From NCBI RefSeq assembly GCF_000159315.1, contig NZ_GG669992.1, positions 64,160-110,501 on the forward strand: 46,342 nucleotides of DNA. The letters are read 5' to 3'. Positions within the stretch are counted from its first letter, which is position 1. The number at the start of each line of letters is the position of its first letter. The stretch is from Lentilactobacillus hilgardii DSM 20176 = ATCC 8290. Lineage in GTDB: Bacteria; Bacillota; Bacilli; Lactobacillales; Lactobacillaceae. Of the stretch, positions 34,327 through 42,260 are shown in pieces. The notes beneath the pieces are model-generated. The model was not told where the DNA came from, ran no database searches, and saw only the letters and a list, made by a program, of their open reading frames with translations. Made by a program: the position numbers and the translations under genes.

Positions 34327-34355
34327 TTGCACTTTTCCTGTCAATTCACTACACT
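34327..34355 (+). promoter_or_regulatory. Promoter of the leader-MFS transcript
   Basis: TTGCAC (34327-34332), 17-nt spacer, TACACT (34350-34355). It lies about 40 nt before the small leader ORF and 165 nt before the exporter, leaving a long structured leader. The rest of the gap 34183-34326 shows no gene. Confidence 0.5.
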
Positions 34356-34394
34356 AATTCATAATTATATTGATTATTTCTCGAGGTGAAACTA

Positions 34395-34448
34395 ATGCTG
34401 GCTTGGATTACATTAAAACACTGCATCATACAGGTAACAACACTCTAG
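34395..34448 (+). CDS. Putative 17-aa leader peptide
   Basis: A 17-codon ORF, MLAWITLKHCIIQVTTL, with a well-placed SD (GAGGTG, 6 nt before the ATG) and stop TAG at 34446-34448. It ends 71 nt before the MFS exporter start. Its last codons lie inside the sequence that can pair with the exporter's SD. Its size, its own SD and its position fit a regulatory leader peptide read by the ribosome. Chance cannot be excluded at this length. Confidence 0.55.
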   Translation: MLAWITLKHCIIQVTTL

Positions 34449-34511
34449 TGACCGCATAAAAATAAAACCAGACAACTCTCTATATACCCGGGTTGTCAAC
34501 TCACTGGAGTG
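34441..34511 (+). promoter_or_regulatory. Anti-SD stem, translation attenuator candidate
   Basis: CACTCTAGTG (34441-34450, including the leader stop codon) can pair over all ten positions with CACTGGAGTG (34502-34511), which contains the SD of the exporter at 34520; nine are Watson-Crick and one is U-G. An inner hairpin GACAAC/GTTGTC (34471-34497) would bring the arms together. In the folded state the exporter SD is masked. A ribosome paused near the leader end would open the stem, as in erm- and cat-type attenuation. Confidence 0.6.
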
Positions 34512-34519
34512 TTTATCTA

Positions 34520-35701
34520 ATGAAAACTAATTATCCAACTAATATCAACACAGGTTATGCCTATACATTTTTCTCCTTTTTCGGGATTACCGGTTTATGG
34601 GTTATCTACCTGCAGATGCAAGGGTTAAGCCTTGTCGAAATCGGCCTGTGCGAAAGTATTTTTCACGTTGCCAGCTTTTTGTTTGAAGTGCCAACCGGCG
34701 TTTTGGCCGATCGCTTTTCCTACAAATCCATTTTAATCGGCGGCCGGATCGCATCAATTCTGTCCGCAGTTATCATGCTGACAAGTCATACATTTCTAAT
34801 GTTTGCTTTCAGCTTTGTGTTAAGTGCCTTATCCTATAACCTACAGTCTGGCACAATCGATGCCCTGATGTACGATTCACTTATTGAGACAAGGCAAACA
34901 AAGGCCTATCCCAAAATCATCAGTACAGTCAACGTGCTGTATGAATTTGGCGACACTGCCGGGGTTGTCATCGCAGGTTTTTTCGTTCATTGGCACTTTG
35001 AATTAACCTATGTTATCTCTATCCTAATCGGATTCTTCGCGCTCATTTCAATCTTAATGATGAAAGAACCCCACGTCACACCATCAAAGGTATCAGCCCA
35101 AGCCCCCGAAACCATTGGGTCGATTCTAAGAACTTCCTATCGGGTTCTTAAAACCAATCGCGTATTGAGAAACCTGATGTTTTTTCAGGCTGTTTTTGCC
35201 GGAATTTGCACCTCATACTATTTTTATTTTCAATCGTTGATGGAGAAAGCCCATTTTTCGGGATGGATGATCTCACTTTTAATGGTGACTTCAGCGGCTG
35301 TCAATATTGTCGGCATCCACTTTACCCCTATTATCCAAAAACGTTTTCCAAAAGCTGTTTTGGTCAATAGCCTCAGTTGGTGCCTGATTGCCCTTTTACT
35401 GGTCAGCTGGCTTGATTGGATTCCTATGCTAATGATGCTTTTTCTCACCTCACAGCTCCTCTCATCCCTTGTGGAGCCGATTTTCAGCAGCTACTACAAC
35501 GAAATGATTGATTCGAAGCAGCGGGCCACTCTCCTGAGTATCGCAAGCGTGCTGTTCTCCTTTGTGATGATCGGCCTATTTCCACTTGTCGGTTGGCTAA
35601 TTGAGCACTATAATTTCTCATTTGCATTTGGAACAATCGGCGGCATTATACTAATCCTATATATAACAACCCGTATTAAAAGCCGAACCGTCTTAAAGTA
35701 A
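34520..35701 (+). CDS. MFS transporter, probable drug exporter
   Basis: A 393 aa protein with about 12 TM segments. The start is the ATG at 34520, 8 nt after TGGAGTG; in-frame codons further upstream (34493) lie in the leader. TM1-2 reads TGLWVIYLQMQGLSLVEIGLCESIFHVASFLFEVPTGVLADRFSYKS, with the MFS motif A (G-x-L-A-D-R). The F-E-V-P-T-G-x-x-A-D form is common in putative efflux MFS proteins of Firmicutes. The substrate is not known. The leader arrangement suggests induction by a ribosome-acting compound. It is a single gene with a terminator behind. Confidence 0.85.
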   Translation: MKTNYPTNINTGYAYTFFSFFGITGLWVIYLQMQGLSLVEIGLCESIFHVASFLFEVPTGVLADRFSYKSILIGGRIASILSAVIMLTSHTFLMFAFSFVLSALSYNLQSGTIDALMYDSLIETRQTKAYPKIISTVNVLYEFGDTAGVVIAGFFVHWHFELTYVISILIGFFALISILMMKEPHVTPSKVSAQAPETIGSILRTSYRVLKTNRVLRNLMFFQAVFAGICTSYYFYFQSLMEKAHFSGWMISLLMVTSAAVNIVGIHFTPIIQKRFPKAVLVNSLSWCLIALLLVSWLDWIPMLMMLFLTSQLLSSLVEPIFSSYYNEMIDSKQRATLLSIASVLFSFVMIGLFPLVGWLIEHYNFSFAFGTIGGIILILYITTRIKSRTVLK

Positions 35702-35724
35702 CCTTAGTACCAAACTAACCAATC

Positions 35725-35779
35725 AAAAATCCTCTTCCGATCCATGGTATTCAACCCAAGGTATCGAAAGAGGATTTTA
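35725..35779. terminator. Bidirectional terminator
   Basis: AAAAATCCTCTT (35726-35737) and AAGAGGATTTT (35768-35778) form the outer stem, with inner GAT/ATC pairing. It serves the MFS gene and the convergent Lys/Ala-repeat gene. Confidence 0.8.
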
Positions 35780-35869
35780 TTGTAGGTGTAGCTCATTTTA
35801 ACCGTTTCGTGCATGAATCAATGACTGACGCAACAATGCATCATTGTCAGCCGTCAGATTTTCAATTCA

Positions 35870-36420
35870 TTATTTAGCGTACTTTGCGTAAGCCTTGTTC
35901 AAGTTAGCTTGGGCAGCCTTGTATGCCTTAAGGTATTTAGCCTTGTTGGCAGCAGTCTTGGCTTTCTTGTAGTTGGCTTTAGCTTTGGCTACTTTAGCCT
36001 TAGCGTTCTTTACAGCAGTTGGGTGTTGTAAAGTAGCCAGCTTAGCTTGGGCACTCTTGTAGCTGGCAAAAGCCTTCTTGTAAGCTTTAAGGTATTTAGC
36101 CTTAGTAGCTGACTTCTTAGCTTTTTTGTAAGCTGCTTGGTACTTCTTAGCAGTTGCTTTAGCTTTAGCAACCTTAGCCTTAGCTGATTTAACGGCTTTA
36201 GCATGCTTTGAAACAGTTGGTGTCTTAGTTGAAGATGATGATTCAGTTGGTGTCAAAGTTGATGACGAAGAAACTGATGTTGAGCTGCTTGAAACTGCTG
36301 AACCACTGGTTGCGGTTGCAGTTACGTTGTCAGTGTTGTTGGTATGTAAGCTTGCTGAAGCTACACTGCCAACGGAAAAGAGTGTGACCGCTGCTGTTAG
36401 ATATAGTAAAGTTTTTTCAT
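35870..36420 (-). pseudogene. Lys/Ala-repeat secreted protein, frameshift in signal peptide
   Basis: A well-placed SD (GGAGGG, 8 nt) precedes ATG 36420, but the frame reads only seven codons. With one extra A in the A6 tract at 36412-36417 it becomes MKKTLLYLTAAVTLFSVGSVASA, a classic signal peptide, joined to a Ser/Thr-rich linker (about 25-65). Two Lys/Ala repeats of about 50 residues follow (each with KAKVAKAKA.. and KAKYLKAYK..), predicted helical. The span then is 184 codons. An out-of-position start at 36460 exists but has no SD. It is probably a cationic surface or wall-associated protein with no LPXTG; function unknown. The break may be real, phase-variable or a sequencing error. Confidence 0.75.
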
Positions 36421-36474
36421 GTATAATACCCTCCGAGTTATGTTTTACCAATTTAGTCATTATCTATGACCGAA

Positions 36475-36502
36475 ACAATAGTTGAGCGGTTAAAATGTTC
36501 AA
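36475..36502 (-). promoter_or_regulatory. Promoter of the Lys/Ala-repeat gene
   Basis: Minus strand TTGAAC (36502-36497), 16-nt spacer, TATTGT (36480-36475), about 55 nt before the ATG at 36420. The intact promoter and SD suggest recent or reversible gene loss. Confidence 0.55.
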
Positions 36503-36596
36503 GCCCTACACCCTTAGTTACATATAATAATATGTATTTAATCTTTTGTTAAGATCTACTATACTATTTTTATAAAAAACTTTTTAGAATTGAGTG

Positions 36597-38252
36597 ATGA
36601 TTGTGTTTTCGAAGATCAAAATTTGGCTGTCAAATAAATCCTACCTGATACTTTTTCTATTAATCAGTGTCTGGTTTATGGGATTTGCCAGCTATACGTC
36701 TCCGCTGTTTTATTTTGACTATTCACCGGATAACAACTGCTTTTTTACGGTTGGAAAGGCATTGATGCATGGTATTCTGCCTTATAAGGACGTTTTTGAA
36801 CAAAAGGGCCCCTATGTTTACTTAATGCACGGAATCGCCTATTTATTGAGCAGCCGTTCATTACTCGGCATGTTTCCGTTTGAAGTTCTCAGTTTATTTC
36901 TTTCAATGTACATAGTCTACAAGATTGCGCGTATGTATACTTTTCAACTCGCAGCCTGTGCAATTGCGATTTTAATTCCTTTTTTTCAGCTGTTTCACCC
37001 ATACTATAACTATGGTGATACGGTTGAATCACTTCTATTTCCGGCAATACTTGGACTGATCTATACCCTGCTGAAGGGCGACCGAAACCACTTTGTCATC
37101 TCCCGTTGGCTTTGGAGCCTTCAGGGATTTTTGGTCGGGCTGACATTTTTCATGAAATACACCCTGCTTGGCGGCTGGATCATCTTCTACCTGGCAATGT
37201 TTGCTTATTATCTTAAGCACAAGTCATGGAAAGAAGTCTCCAAAATGATTCGTTGGAGTTTGCTCGGTTTCTTAGTAGCGATTGTGCCATGGCTGATTTT
37301 CTTTTTGGCTACCCATTCATTATCCGCCTTTTTCCACGTTTATTTTTATGAGAATATGCATATCTACATGTTATCCGACAACTCGGTCTTCGCTAAGTTC
37401 ATTGAATCCTTAACGATTTACAGTAGTTTTCTTCGTCAGGATCCCCTGATTTTTGTGTGTGGCTTTATCGGATACATCTATTTGCTATTCAGCAAGTCCG
37501 CTTTCAAAACCACATGGGGAAAAATGTTATTTGTCATGATGATGGTGGTTAACGCTGCTTTTATCGTCTATGGCTACCATCCCAATCAGGTCTACCAATA
37601 TTACGAATTGGCCTTCTTTCCATACCTGGTTATTCCGAGTATTTTTGCGTTCGTTAATGCCATCAAAAAATTTGATGTGAAAATTAACGATCAAAACGAA
37701 TCAATCGTCCTTTTAAGTTGCGCACTGCTAAGCTTTTTCTTAGTTTTAGGGGTTAACGATAATATTTTAAGTTCAAAGATTTTTCCCAATAACGGCTCCG
37801 TAACACTCAATCAAACCAACAAGCCACAACAACCCGCACAAGTCGAATTCGGCAACATTATGCGTGCACAGAGTAACGGTCGCCCAACCATGCTCAATTA
37901 TGGGTCAATCGATATGGGCTTCTACACAACTTCTGGAGCATTGCCGAACACCTACTACTTCCAAAACTATAATATCGAGTATGATAAGGCGCCCCAAATT
38001 TTAAATGGCCAGTTGAATGTCATTAAAAATCATAAGGTCCAATGGATTGTCTTGAACACGCCGGCAGGTAAGCAGATTAATAAGTGGAGTGGCTACTCTG
38101 GCGCTAAAGGAAAAATAACAAGCGGCAACCTCAATCCAGGAACCAAAAAAATGTCCAAAACATTGTTCAAGCATTACAGGATCGTCACTAACCATACGCA
38201 AAACTTCGAAAGTGCTAACGTTACTTACTGGTTACTCAAGCGAAAAGATTAA
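36597..38252 (+). CDS. Polytopic membrane glycosyltransferase-like protein (GT-C type)
   Basis: About 551 aa with roughly 10-12 TM segments. After TM1 it has a loop FDYSPDNNCFFTVGKALMHGILPYKDVFEQKGPYVYL. The acidic residue and the G-x-x-P-Y-x-D-x-F-x-x-K-G-P pattern are those of GT39/PMT-2-like (GT-C) enzymes that use polyprenyl-phosphate sugars on the outer membrane face. A soluble C-terminal domain of about 130 aa follows the last TM. The SD is weak and the start could be GTG 36594. It is followed 21 bp later by a second protein of similar build, so the two form an operon that probably decorates a surface glycan. Confidence 0.72.
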   Translation: MIVFSKIKIWLSNKSYLILFLLISVWFMGFASYTSPLFYFDYSPDNNCFFTVGKALMHGILPYKDVFEQKGPYVYLMHGIAYLLSSRSLLGMFPFEVLSLFLSMYIVYKIARMYTFQLAACAIAILIPFFQLFHPYYNYGDTVESLLFPAILGLIYTLLKGDRNHFVISRWLWSLQGFLVGLTFFMKYTLLGGWIIFYLAMFAYYLKHKSWKEVSKMIRWSLLGFLVAIVPWLIFFLATHSLSAFFHVYFYENMHIYMLSDNSVFAKFIESLTIYSSFLRQDPLIFVCGFIGYIYLLFSKSAFKTTWGKMLFVMMMVVNAAFIVYGYHPNQVYQYYELAFFPYLVIPSIFAFVNAIKKFDVKINDQNESIVLLSCALLSFFLVLGVNDNILSSKIFPNNGSVTLNQTNKPQQPAQVEFGNIMRAQSNGRPTMLNYGSIDMGFYTTSGALPNTYYFQNYNIEYDKAPQILNGQLNVIKNHKVQWIVLNTPAGKQINKWSGYSGAKGKITSGNLNPGTKKMSKTLFKHYRIVTNHTQNFESANVTYWLLKRKD

Positions 38253-38273
38253 TCAGTTGAAAGGAAAAACAGT

Positions 38274-40013
38274 TTGAAAAATAGTATCCAACAAACACCT
38301 TTAGCCCCTACACCATCACCTATCAAAACTTTTTTTAAAACTAATCGGCTTGTTCTCGTCTCTTTTTTGGCCCTTAGTATCTTTAACGTCATTTTATTTC
38401 TAAGATACGGATGGTTGTTTGGTGCCCAAGACTTTCAATTCCATCTACAACGAATTGAAGAGCTATATCAAAATAGTCAACACTTTAATTTCTTCCCGTC
38501 AATAGCGACCTTTGCTTTTAACCAAAATGGTTCGGCTGTCATGAGTATGTATCCCAAGTTGCCGCTATATTTATTTGCGGCTTGTCGACTAGTAATTCGC
38601 CAACCGATCATCAGCTATTATATCGGCATTATCTTAATGACATTTATCGGAATGGTTACCGCCTACTTCAGTTACCTATCAATAGAACAAGGCAAGACAA
38701 TCGGTGCGTACACTTTTGCAGTTGCCTACATGATGTCAGGACTGTTAATTAACACAAATTTCACCGCGGCGGATTTGGGAATCAGTTTTAGCCTTCTTTT
38801 CTTACCCCTGGTATTCGCAGGACTTTATCACTGGCTGACCAGTAATCACTATAAAATGTTAACCGTAGGTATTTCGTTGATATGTCTTTCTCATGTGCTA
38901 AATTTTATTTTCGTTATAGTAACCTTGGTGCTTCTAACCATCATTAACTTCAAGAAAGTAACTAAAAACAAACTCATTAATCTAGTCAAGGCTATTGTTT
39001 TAACAGTCTTAGTCACTAGTTCTTTTTGGTTACCTGCTTATAGTTTTGGTACGAGTGTCAAAATGGCATCACCGCAGAAATTTCCTTTGGCCGGTATTAA
39101 TTTACCTAAATATTTATTTTTAACACTCACTAACAGCACATGGTCCAGCATTTCAATTGTTGCATTATTGGGCTTGATATTGGGATTTGTTTTTTATCGA
39201 ACACTGCCAAAATACCTCAAACAGATACTATGGATTTCTATCTTTTACATCGTCGTAATCAGTAACATTTTCCCTTGGTATCTACTGCAGGACACAAAGA
39301 TTTCAATCATCCAATTCACATGGCGCTTTTTAATCTTCCCTCAATGCTTTTTGATCCTTATTTTTAGCTACTGTTTAAATGATATTATCCAACGATTTTC
39401 AAAGAAAAATGTTCGAAGACTGGTTTTTAGCGTTTTCATTCTTGTCTTTCTTGTTCTGTCACTTCACTCACAATTCCGAATTACGCACTTTGAAATCAAC
39501 GCCCCGGAAGTTGCTTCTCCTTTAACAAAAGATCAAAACCTTCAATATAAAGATGGCATTGTCTGGTTCAAAGCTACAAATTCTTACGAATACCAAAATA
39601 TCTTAGGATTCATAGGTACAAAAGATTACTATCCCAAGAACACTCTTCCTGTATTCGACAAGATTGGATATCCCGAACATCATGCATTCATAAATAACAC
39701 GGCTATTACCGTACCAACTAAAAATAAAGCCGGCAGCAATCAATCTGACATTTCCTTTCATTCAAGTCACACTGCATCTATTGAGCTTCCTTTCGTCATC
39801 TACAATCACCATTACCAAATAAAATTAGACAGCAAAAAAATCCCGCTCAACATCAGTAAGCATCAACTTCTGCTGATAAAAAACGTTAAAGCCGGAACTC
39901 ATACTGTTCATGTTCAATACAAGAATAACGCAATAACCATTGCCGTTGCTTTAATGACAGTGGCAGGATTCATTGCTATTATCTATGTTCCAAAAAAACA
40001 TCACTCAGTTTAG
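38274..40013 (+). CDS. Polytopic membrane protein, probable GT-C-like glycosyltransferase
   Basis: A 579 aa protein with about 10-12 TM segments. The first extracellular loop reads YGWLFGAQDFQFHLQRIEELYQN, an acidic GT-C-like loop (D-F-x-F-H-x-x-R), followed by FPSIATFAFNQNGSAVMSMYPKLPLYL. This pattern is common in large unknown membrane proteins of lactobacilli related to YfhO or 6-pyruvoyl-tetrahydropterin-synthase-related families. A beta-rich extracytoplasmic region lies near 400-540, before a last TM. The start is TTG 38274 with SD GAAAGGA. Co-transcribed with the gene before. Substrate unknown. Confidence 0.7.
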   Translation: MKNSIQQTPLAPTPSPIKTFFKTNRLVLVSFLALSIFNVILFLRYGWLFGAQDFQFHLQRIEELYQNSQHFNFFPSIATFAFNQNGSAVMSMYPKLPLYLFAACRLVIRQPIISYYIGIILMTFIGMVTAYFSYLSIEQGKTIGAYTFAVAYMMSGLLINTNFTAADLGISFSLLFLPLVFAGLYHWLTSNHYKMLTVGISLICLSHVLNFIFVIVTLVLLTIINFKKVTKNKLINLVKAIVLTVLVTSSFWLPAYSFGTSVKMASPQKFPLAGINLPKYLFLTLTNSTWSSISIVALLGLILGFVFYRTLPKYLKQILWISIFYIVVISNIFPWYLLQDTKISIIQFTWRFLIFPQCFLILIFSYCLNDIIQRFSKKNVRRLVFSVFILVFLVLSLHSQFRITHFEINAPEVASPLTKDQNLQYKDGIVWFKATNSYEYQNILGFIGTKDYYPKNTLPVFDKIGYPEHHAFINNTAITVPTKNKAGSNQSDISFHSSHTASIELPFVIYNHHYQIKLDSKKIPLNISKHQLLLIKNVKAGTHTVHVQYKNNAITIAVALMTVAGFIAIIYVPKKHHSV

Positions 40014-40016
40014 TTG

Positions 40017-40382
40017 CTATTTTTCCCGCAATGCTTTTAACTGATTTAAACCAGTAATAATTGATTGCTTGGAGAAGTTCCCTTCAACTAATTGATCATC
40101 ACTGTATTCATTCAGCTCCGAATAAGACCAGATACCAAGCTTCATAAATTGGGCTTCGGTCATGGCATATTGTAAACTCAGTAATCGTTTTGCCGCATCA
40201 GCGTACCGTTTTTTATCGATCAGTCCCTGCAGCTCATTTTGATAGGGCAGTTTCTGTTCCTGCTTTTCGGGGAAAACAATTTCAGCTTCCGATTGGCCGC
40301 CCTTTCCGTGTGACAGAATATATCCAAGCCCTTCAGCGAATGCCCGAATTTGACGAAGAATAAAATCATTTTCATCTCGCAC
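40017..40382 (-). CDS. Small conserved soluble protein (DUF6483-like)
   Basis: A 121 aa cytosolic protein beginning DENDFILRQIRAFAEGLGYIL, a sequence I associate with a conserved Firmicutes family of unknown function (DUF6483, from memory). The rest is helical with charged repeats (LIDKKRYADAAKRLLSLQYAMTEAQF) reminiscent of a tetratricopeptide-like hairpin. The GTG start at 40382 has GAGG 7 nt upstream. It is convergent with the membrane glycosyltransferase, with only 3 bp between the stops and no terminator. Function unknown. Confidence 0.7.
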   Translation of the reverse strand: MRDENDFILRQIRAFAEGLGYILSHGKGGQSEAEIVFPEKQEQKLPYQNELQGLIDKKRYADAAKRLLSLQYAMTEAQFMKLGIWSYSELNEYSDDQLVEGNFSKQSIITGLNQLKALREK

Positions 40383-40437
40383 TTCGATCCCTCATTTCAG
40401 CCTAAGTCCTTATATAGATAATCTCTTTAATCTCCTA

Positions 40438-40518
40438 CGAATAATTATTCGGTTTCAACTATAAGGATACCATATATAATGCATATTAATTGCCTTCTAC
40501 TTCTATCTGAATTATGAT
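40438..40518. promoter_or_regulatory. 14-bp palindrome and a divergent promoter
   Basis: CGAATAATTATTCG (40438-40451) is a perfect palindrome about 55 bp ahead of the minus-strand gene. On the plus strand TTGCCT (40490-40495), 17 nt, TATGAT (40513-40518) is a good promoter for the small membrane protein. Confidence 0.5.
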
Positions 40519-40572
40519 AAAGTTAGCGATTGTAAATTAGGTAATTTAGCAACTAATAGAGTGGATGATGTG

Positions 40573-40755
40573 ATGACTTTTAATCATAATTTTTATAAAA
40601 CGTTTCCGTTCTGGTGCGGTCTCGTTATTCTAAGTAACCTCTTATTGATGAGCGATTGTCCGGTATTCGGTGCATTTTGGTGGTATCACGTTATTTGCAC
40701 ATTGATTGGTTTTATCATGATTTTGTATTCATTTGTTGCTTCCAGTTCTGAATGA
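40573..40755 (+). CDS. Small two-TM membrane protein
   Basis: A 60 aa protein (64 aa if it begins at GTG 40561) with two hydrophobic helices, FWCGLVILSNLLLM and HVICTLIGFIMILYSFVA, joined by a short loop with Cys, Pro and aromatic residues. A promoter lies 45-70 bp upstream; the SD (GAGTGG) is weak. No family recognised. It might be a membrane microprotein; coding is supported by promoter, hydrophobic pattern and a following hairpin. Confidence 0.5.
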   Translation: MTFNHNFYKTFPFWCGLVILSNLLLMSDCPVFGAFWWYHVICTLIGFIMILYSFVASSSE

Positions 40756-40812
40756 CAGTTAAGCTTTTCTCTTTGATATAGACATTCAATTGTATATTAT
40801 TCATCGACGAAT

Positions 40813-40853
40813 AAAGGGATCGAATCAAAAGTACCGACTGATTTGATCCCTTT
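40813..40853. terminator. Hairpin after the small membrane protein
   Basis: AAAGGGATC (40813-40821) and GATCCCTTT (40845-40853) pair, with inner ATC/GAT. The T run is short, so termination efficiency is uncertain. Confidence 0.6.
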
Positions 40854-40910
40854 GATTTCGGCCAACTTTCTAATCTTCCATTAAGCTTACCCTTTGAATT
40901 AGCAAAGTAG

Positions 40911-40940
40911 TTCATTTATTCATGGATTATGTTATATAAT
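40911..40940 (+). promoter_or_regulatory. Promoter of the secreted SH3-like protein gene
   Basis: TTCATT (40911-40916), 18-nt spacer, perfect TATAAT (40935-40940), about 40 nt before the start. Confidence 0.5.
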
Positions 40941-40980
40941 GACGGTGTTTGCTACATCCAATTCAGAAAGGATTTTGTTG

Positions 40981-42186
40981 ATGAGAAAACGCATTTTTAC
41001 GGTCGTCGGATTGGGGCTCTTAGCCACCATAACCGGTTTTATAACAGAACAGCCTGTTCAGGCTAAAAGTCAAAACAGCTATCAAGTCGTTAAATCAAAG
41101 GATTACTCCCACGTTTATAGCGATAAAAAACACGCCGTTCGCTTACCATTTCATACCAAAACAACTCATACGGCCTATATGTGGAATGCCCATCATACAA
41201 AGAAACTGCATAACCTTAAAAATTACCAGGCAACGACCTGGTTTCTTGCTAAAAGCGTTGTATTAAAACACGGCAATCATAAACGTGTTTATTATCAAGT
41301 CAAGAATACTACTCAATCCATGAGCGGATATGTTTGGAAGGGCTATTTAGCCAAAGGATACAGTCCCAAGGGTTATCAAATCGTCCAACAAAAATGGGCC
41401 AACCAATCCGGTTCCTATTACCCAAGATATTACGGTCAGGATGTCAAAATGTGGAATTATAATCACAGCAAGGTTCGGGTTCATTTAAAGAACTTTCCGG
41501 GAATGAATTGGTATCGAACCGAAACGGTTGTGATGCGCCACGGCAATAAGCGGGCTATCTATTATTACCTGAGTGGTACCCTCAGAGGGAACGGTCGAAC
41601 AGTCGGCGGGTATGTTTGGCGCGGTTATTTAAAACGCGGTATCAATCCAAACCACACCGGTCAAAATTACGTTCCCATTGATGATTTCTTGGGCGATACA
41701 GACTATAACCAGTACGTTCAAACTGCTAAATACCAAAAACTGGCCAAACAGATTGCGGCTTTATTTCCATACAGCAAAATCGACTATGGCCTGTCAAGAA
41801 TCGCCGCTTACAATTACGATGCTGCCAATCAATCCATTATGAGTGACGAAGATGTTAAACCGATCGGAACGGGTGGTTATAGTAACATTAAGGCATTCCC
41901 GGACATTGACCGATACCTGCTAAAACACTCGGCATGGTCGGATGCTAAAAAACTCAATGCCGTTAAAACCATGCTGGACGAAGCTGGTTATGATTCAGAT
42001 AAACGAGCCTCAATGGCCGGTTATCAAATCGGCATTCAAATCATTGATAACATCCCCGACATTTTAGGTCAAATTGTTGCCAGTGACGGCAATGGCTATG
42101 CCAACGGATATGCGATCGTCATCGGTCAGCAGGATCCGACCGGTAATTCGGAAAATAACGACAAATCATTTTTCTACTACGATTAA
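40981..42186 (+). CDS. Secreted protein with two SH3-like repeats and an unknown C-terminal domain
   Basis: The ATG 40981 (SD AAAGGA, 7 nt) gives 401 aa; an in-frame ATG at 40939 lies before this SD. A signal peptide ends near VQAKS (about residue 28). Two repeats of about 75 aa follow, each with M-W-N-x(2)-H-x-K, a Trp-Y/F segment, V-V-x-(K/R)-H-G-N and G-Y-V-W-(K/R)-G-Y-L, a pattern seen in lactobacillus surface proteins that bind the wall non-covalently. From about residue 225 a separate helical domain begins (DYNQYVQTAKYQKLAKQIAALFPYSKIDYGLSRIAAYNYDAANQ) with no catalytic motif I recognise. Monocistronic. Confidence 0.82.
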   Translation: MRKRIFTVVGLGLLATITGFITEQPVQAKSQNSYQVVKSKDYSHVYSDKKHAVRLPFHTKTTHTAYMWNAHHTKKLHNLKNYQATTWFLAKSVVLKHGNHKRVYYQVKNTTQSMSGYVWKGYLAKGYSPKGYQIVQQKWANQSGSYYPRYYGQDVKMWNYNHSKVRVHLKNFPGMNWYRTETVVMRHGNKRAIYYYLSGTLRGNGRTVGGYVWRGYLKRGINPNHTGQNYVPIDDFLGDTDYNQYVQTAKYQKLAKQIAALFPYSKIDYGLSRIAAYNYDAANQSIMSDEDVKPIGTGGYSNIKAFPDIDRYLLKHSAWSDAKKLNAVKTMLDEAGYDSDKRASMAGYQIGIQIIDNIPDILGQIVASDGNGYANGYAIVIGQQDPTGNSENNDKSFFYYD

Positions 42187-42193
42187 GACCCAT

Positions 42194-42241
42194 AAAACAG
42201 CTTTCGACAATGCTTAAAGGCGTTGTCGGAAGCTGTTTTTG
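42194..42241. terminator. Bidirectional terminator
   Basis: AAAACAGCTT-CGACAA (42194-42210) pairs with TTGTCG-AAGCTGTTTT ending at 42239, followed by T. It lies between the secreted protein gene and the convergent PNAG operon. Confidence 0.9.
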
Positions 42242-42260
42242 TATGATAACATCATTTTAA

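Noticed and set aside
35900-36200. Short tandem-like DNA repeats suggesting a CRISPR or VNTR
   Set aside because: The period follows Lys/Ala codons of the repeat protein; there are no constant repeats with unique spacers.
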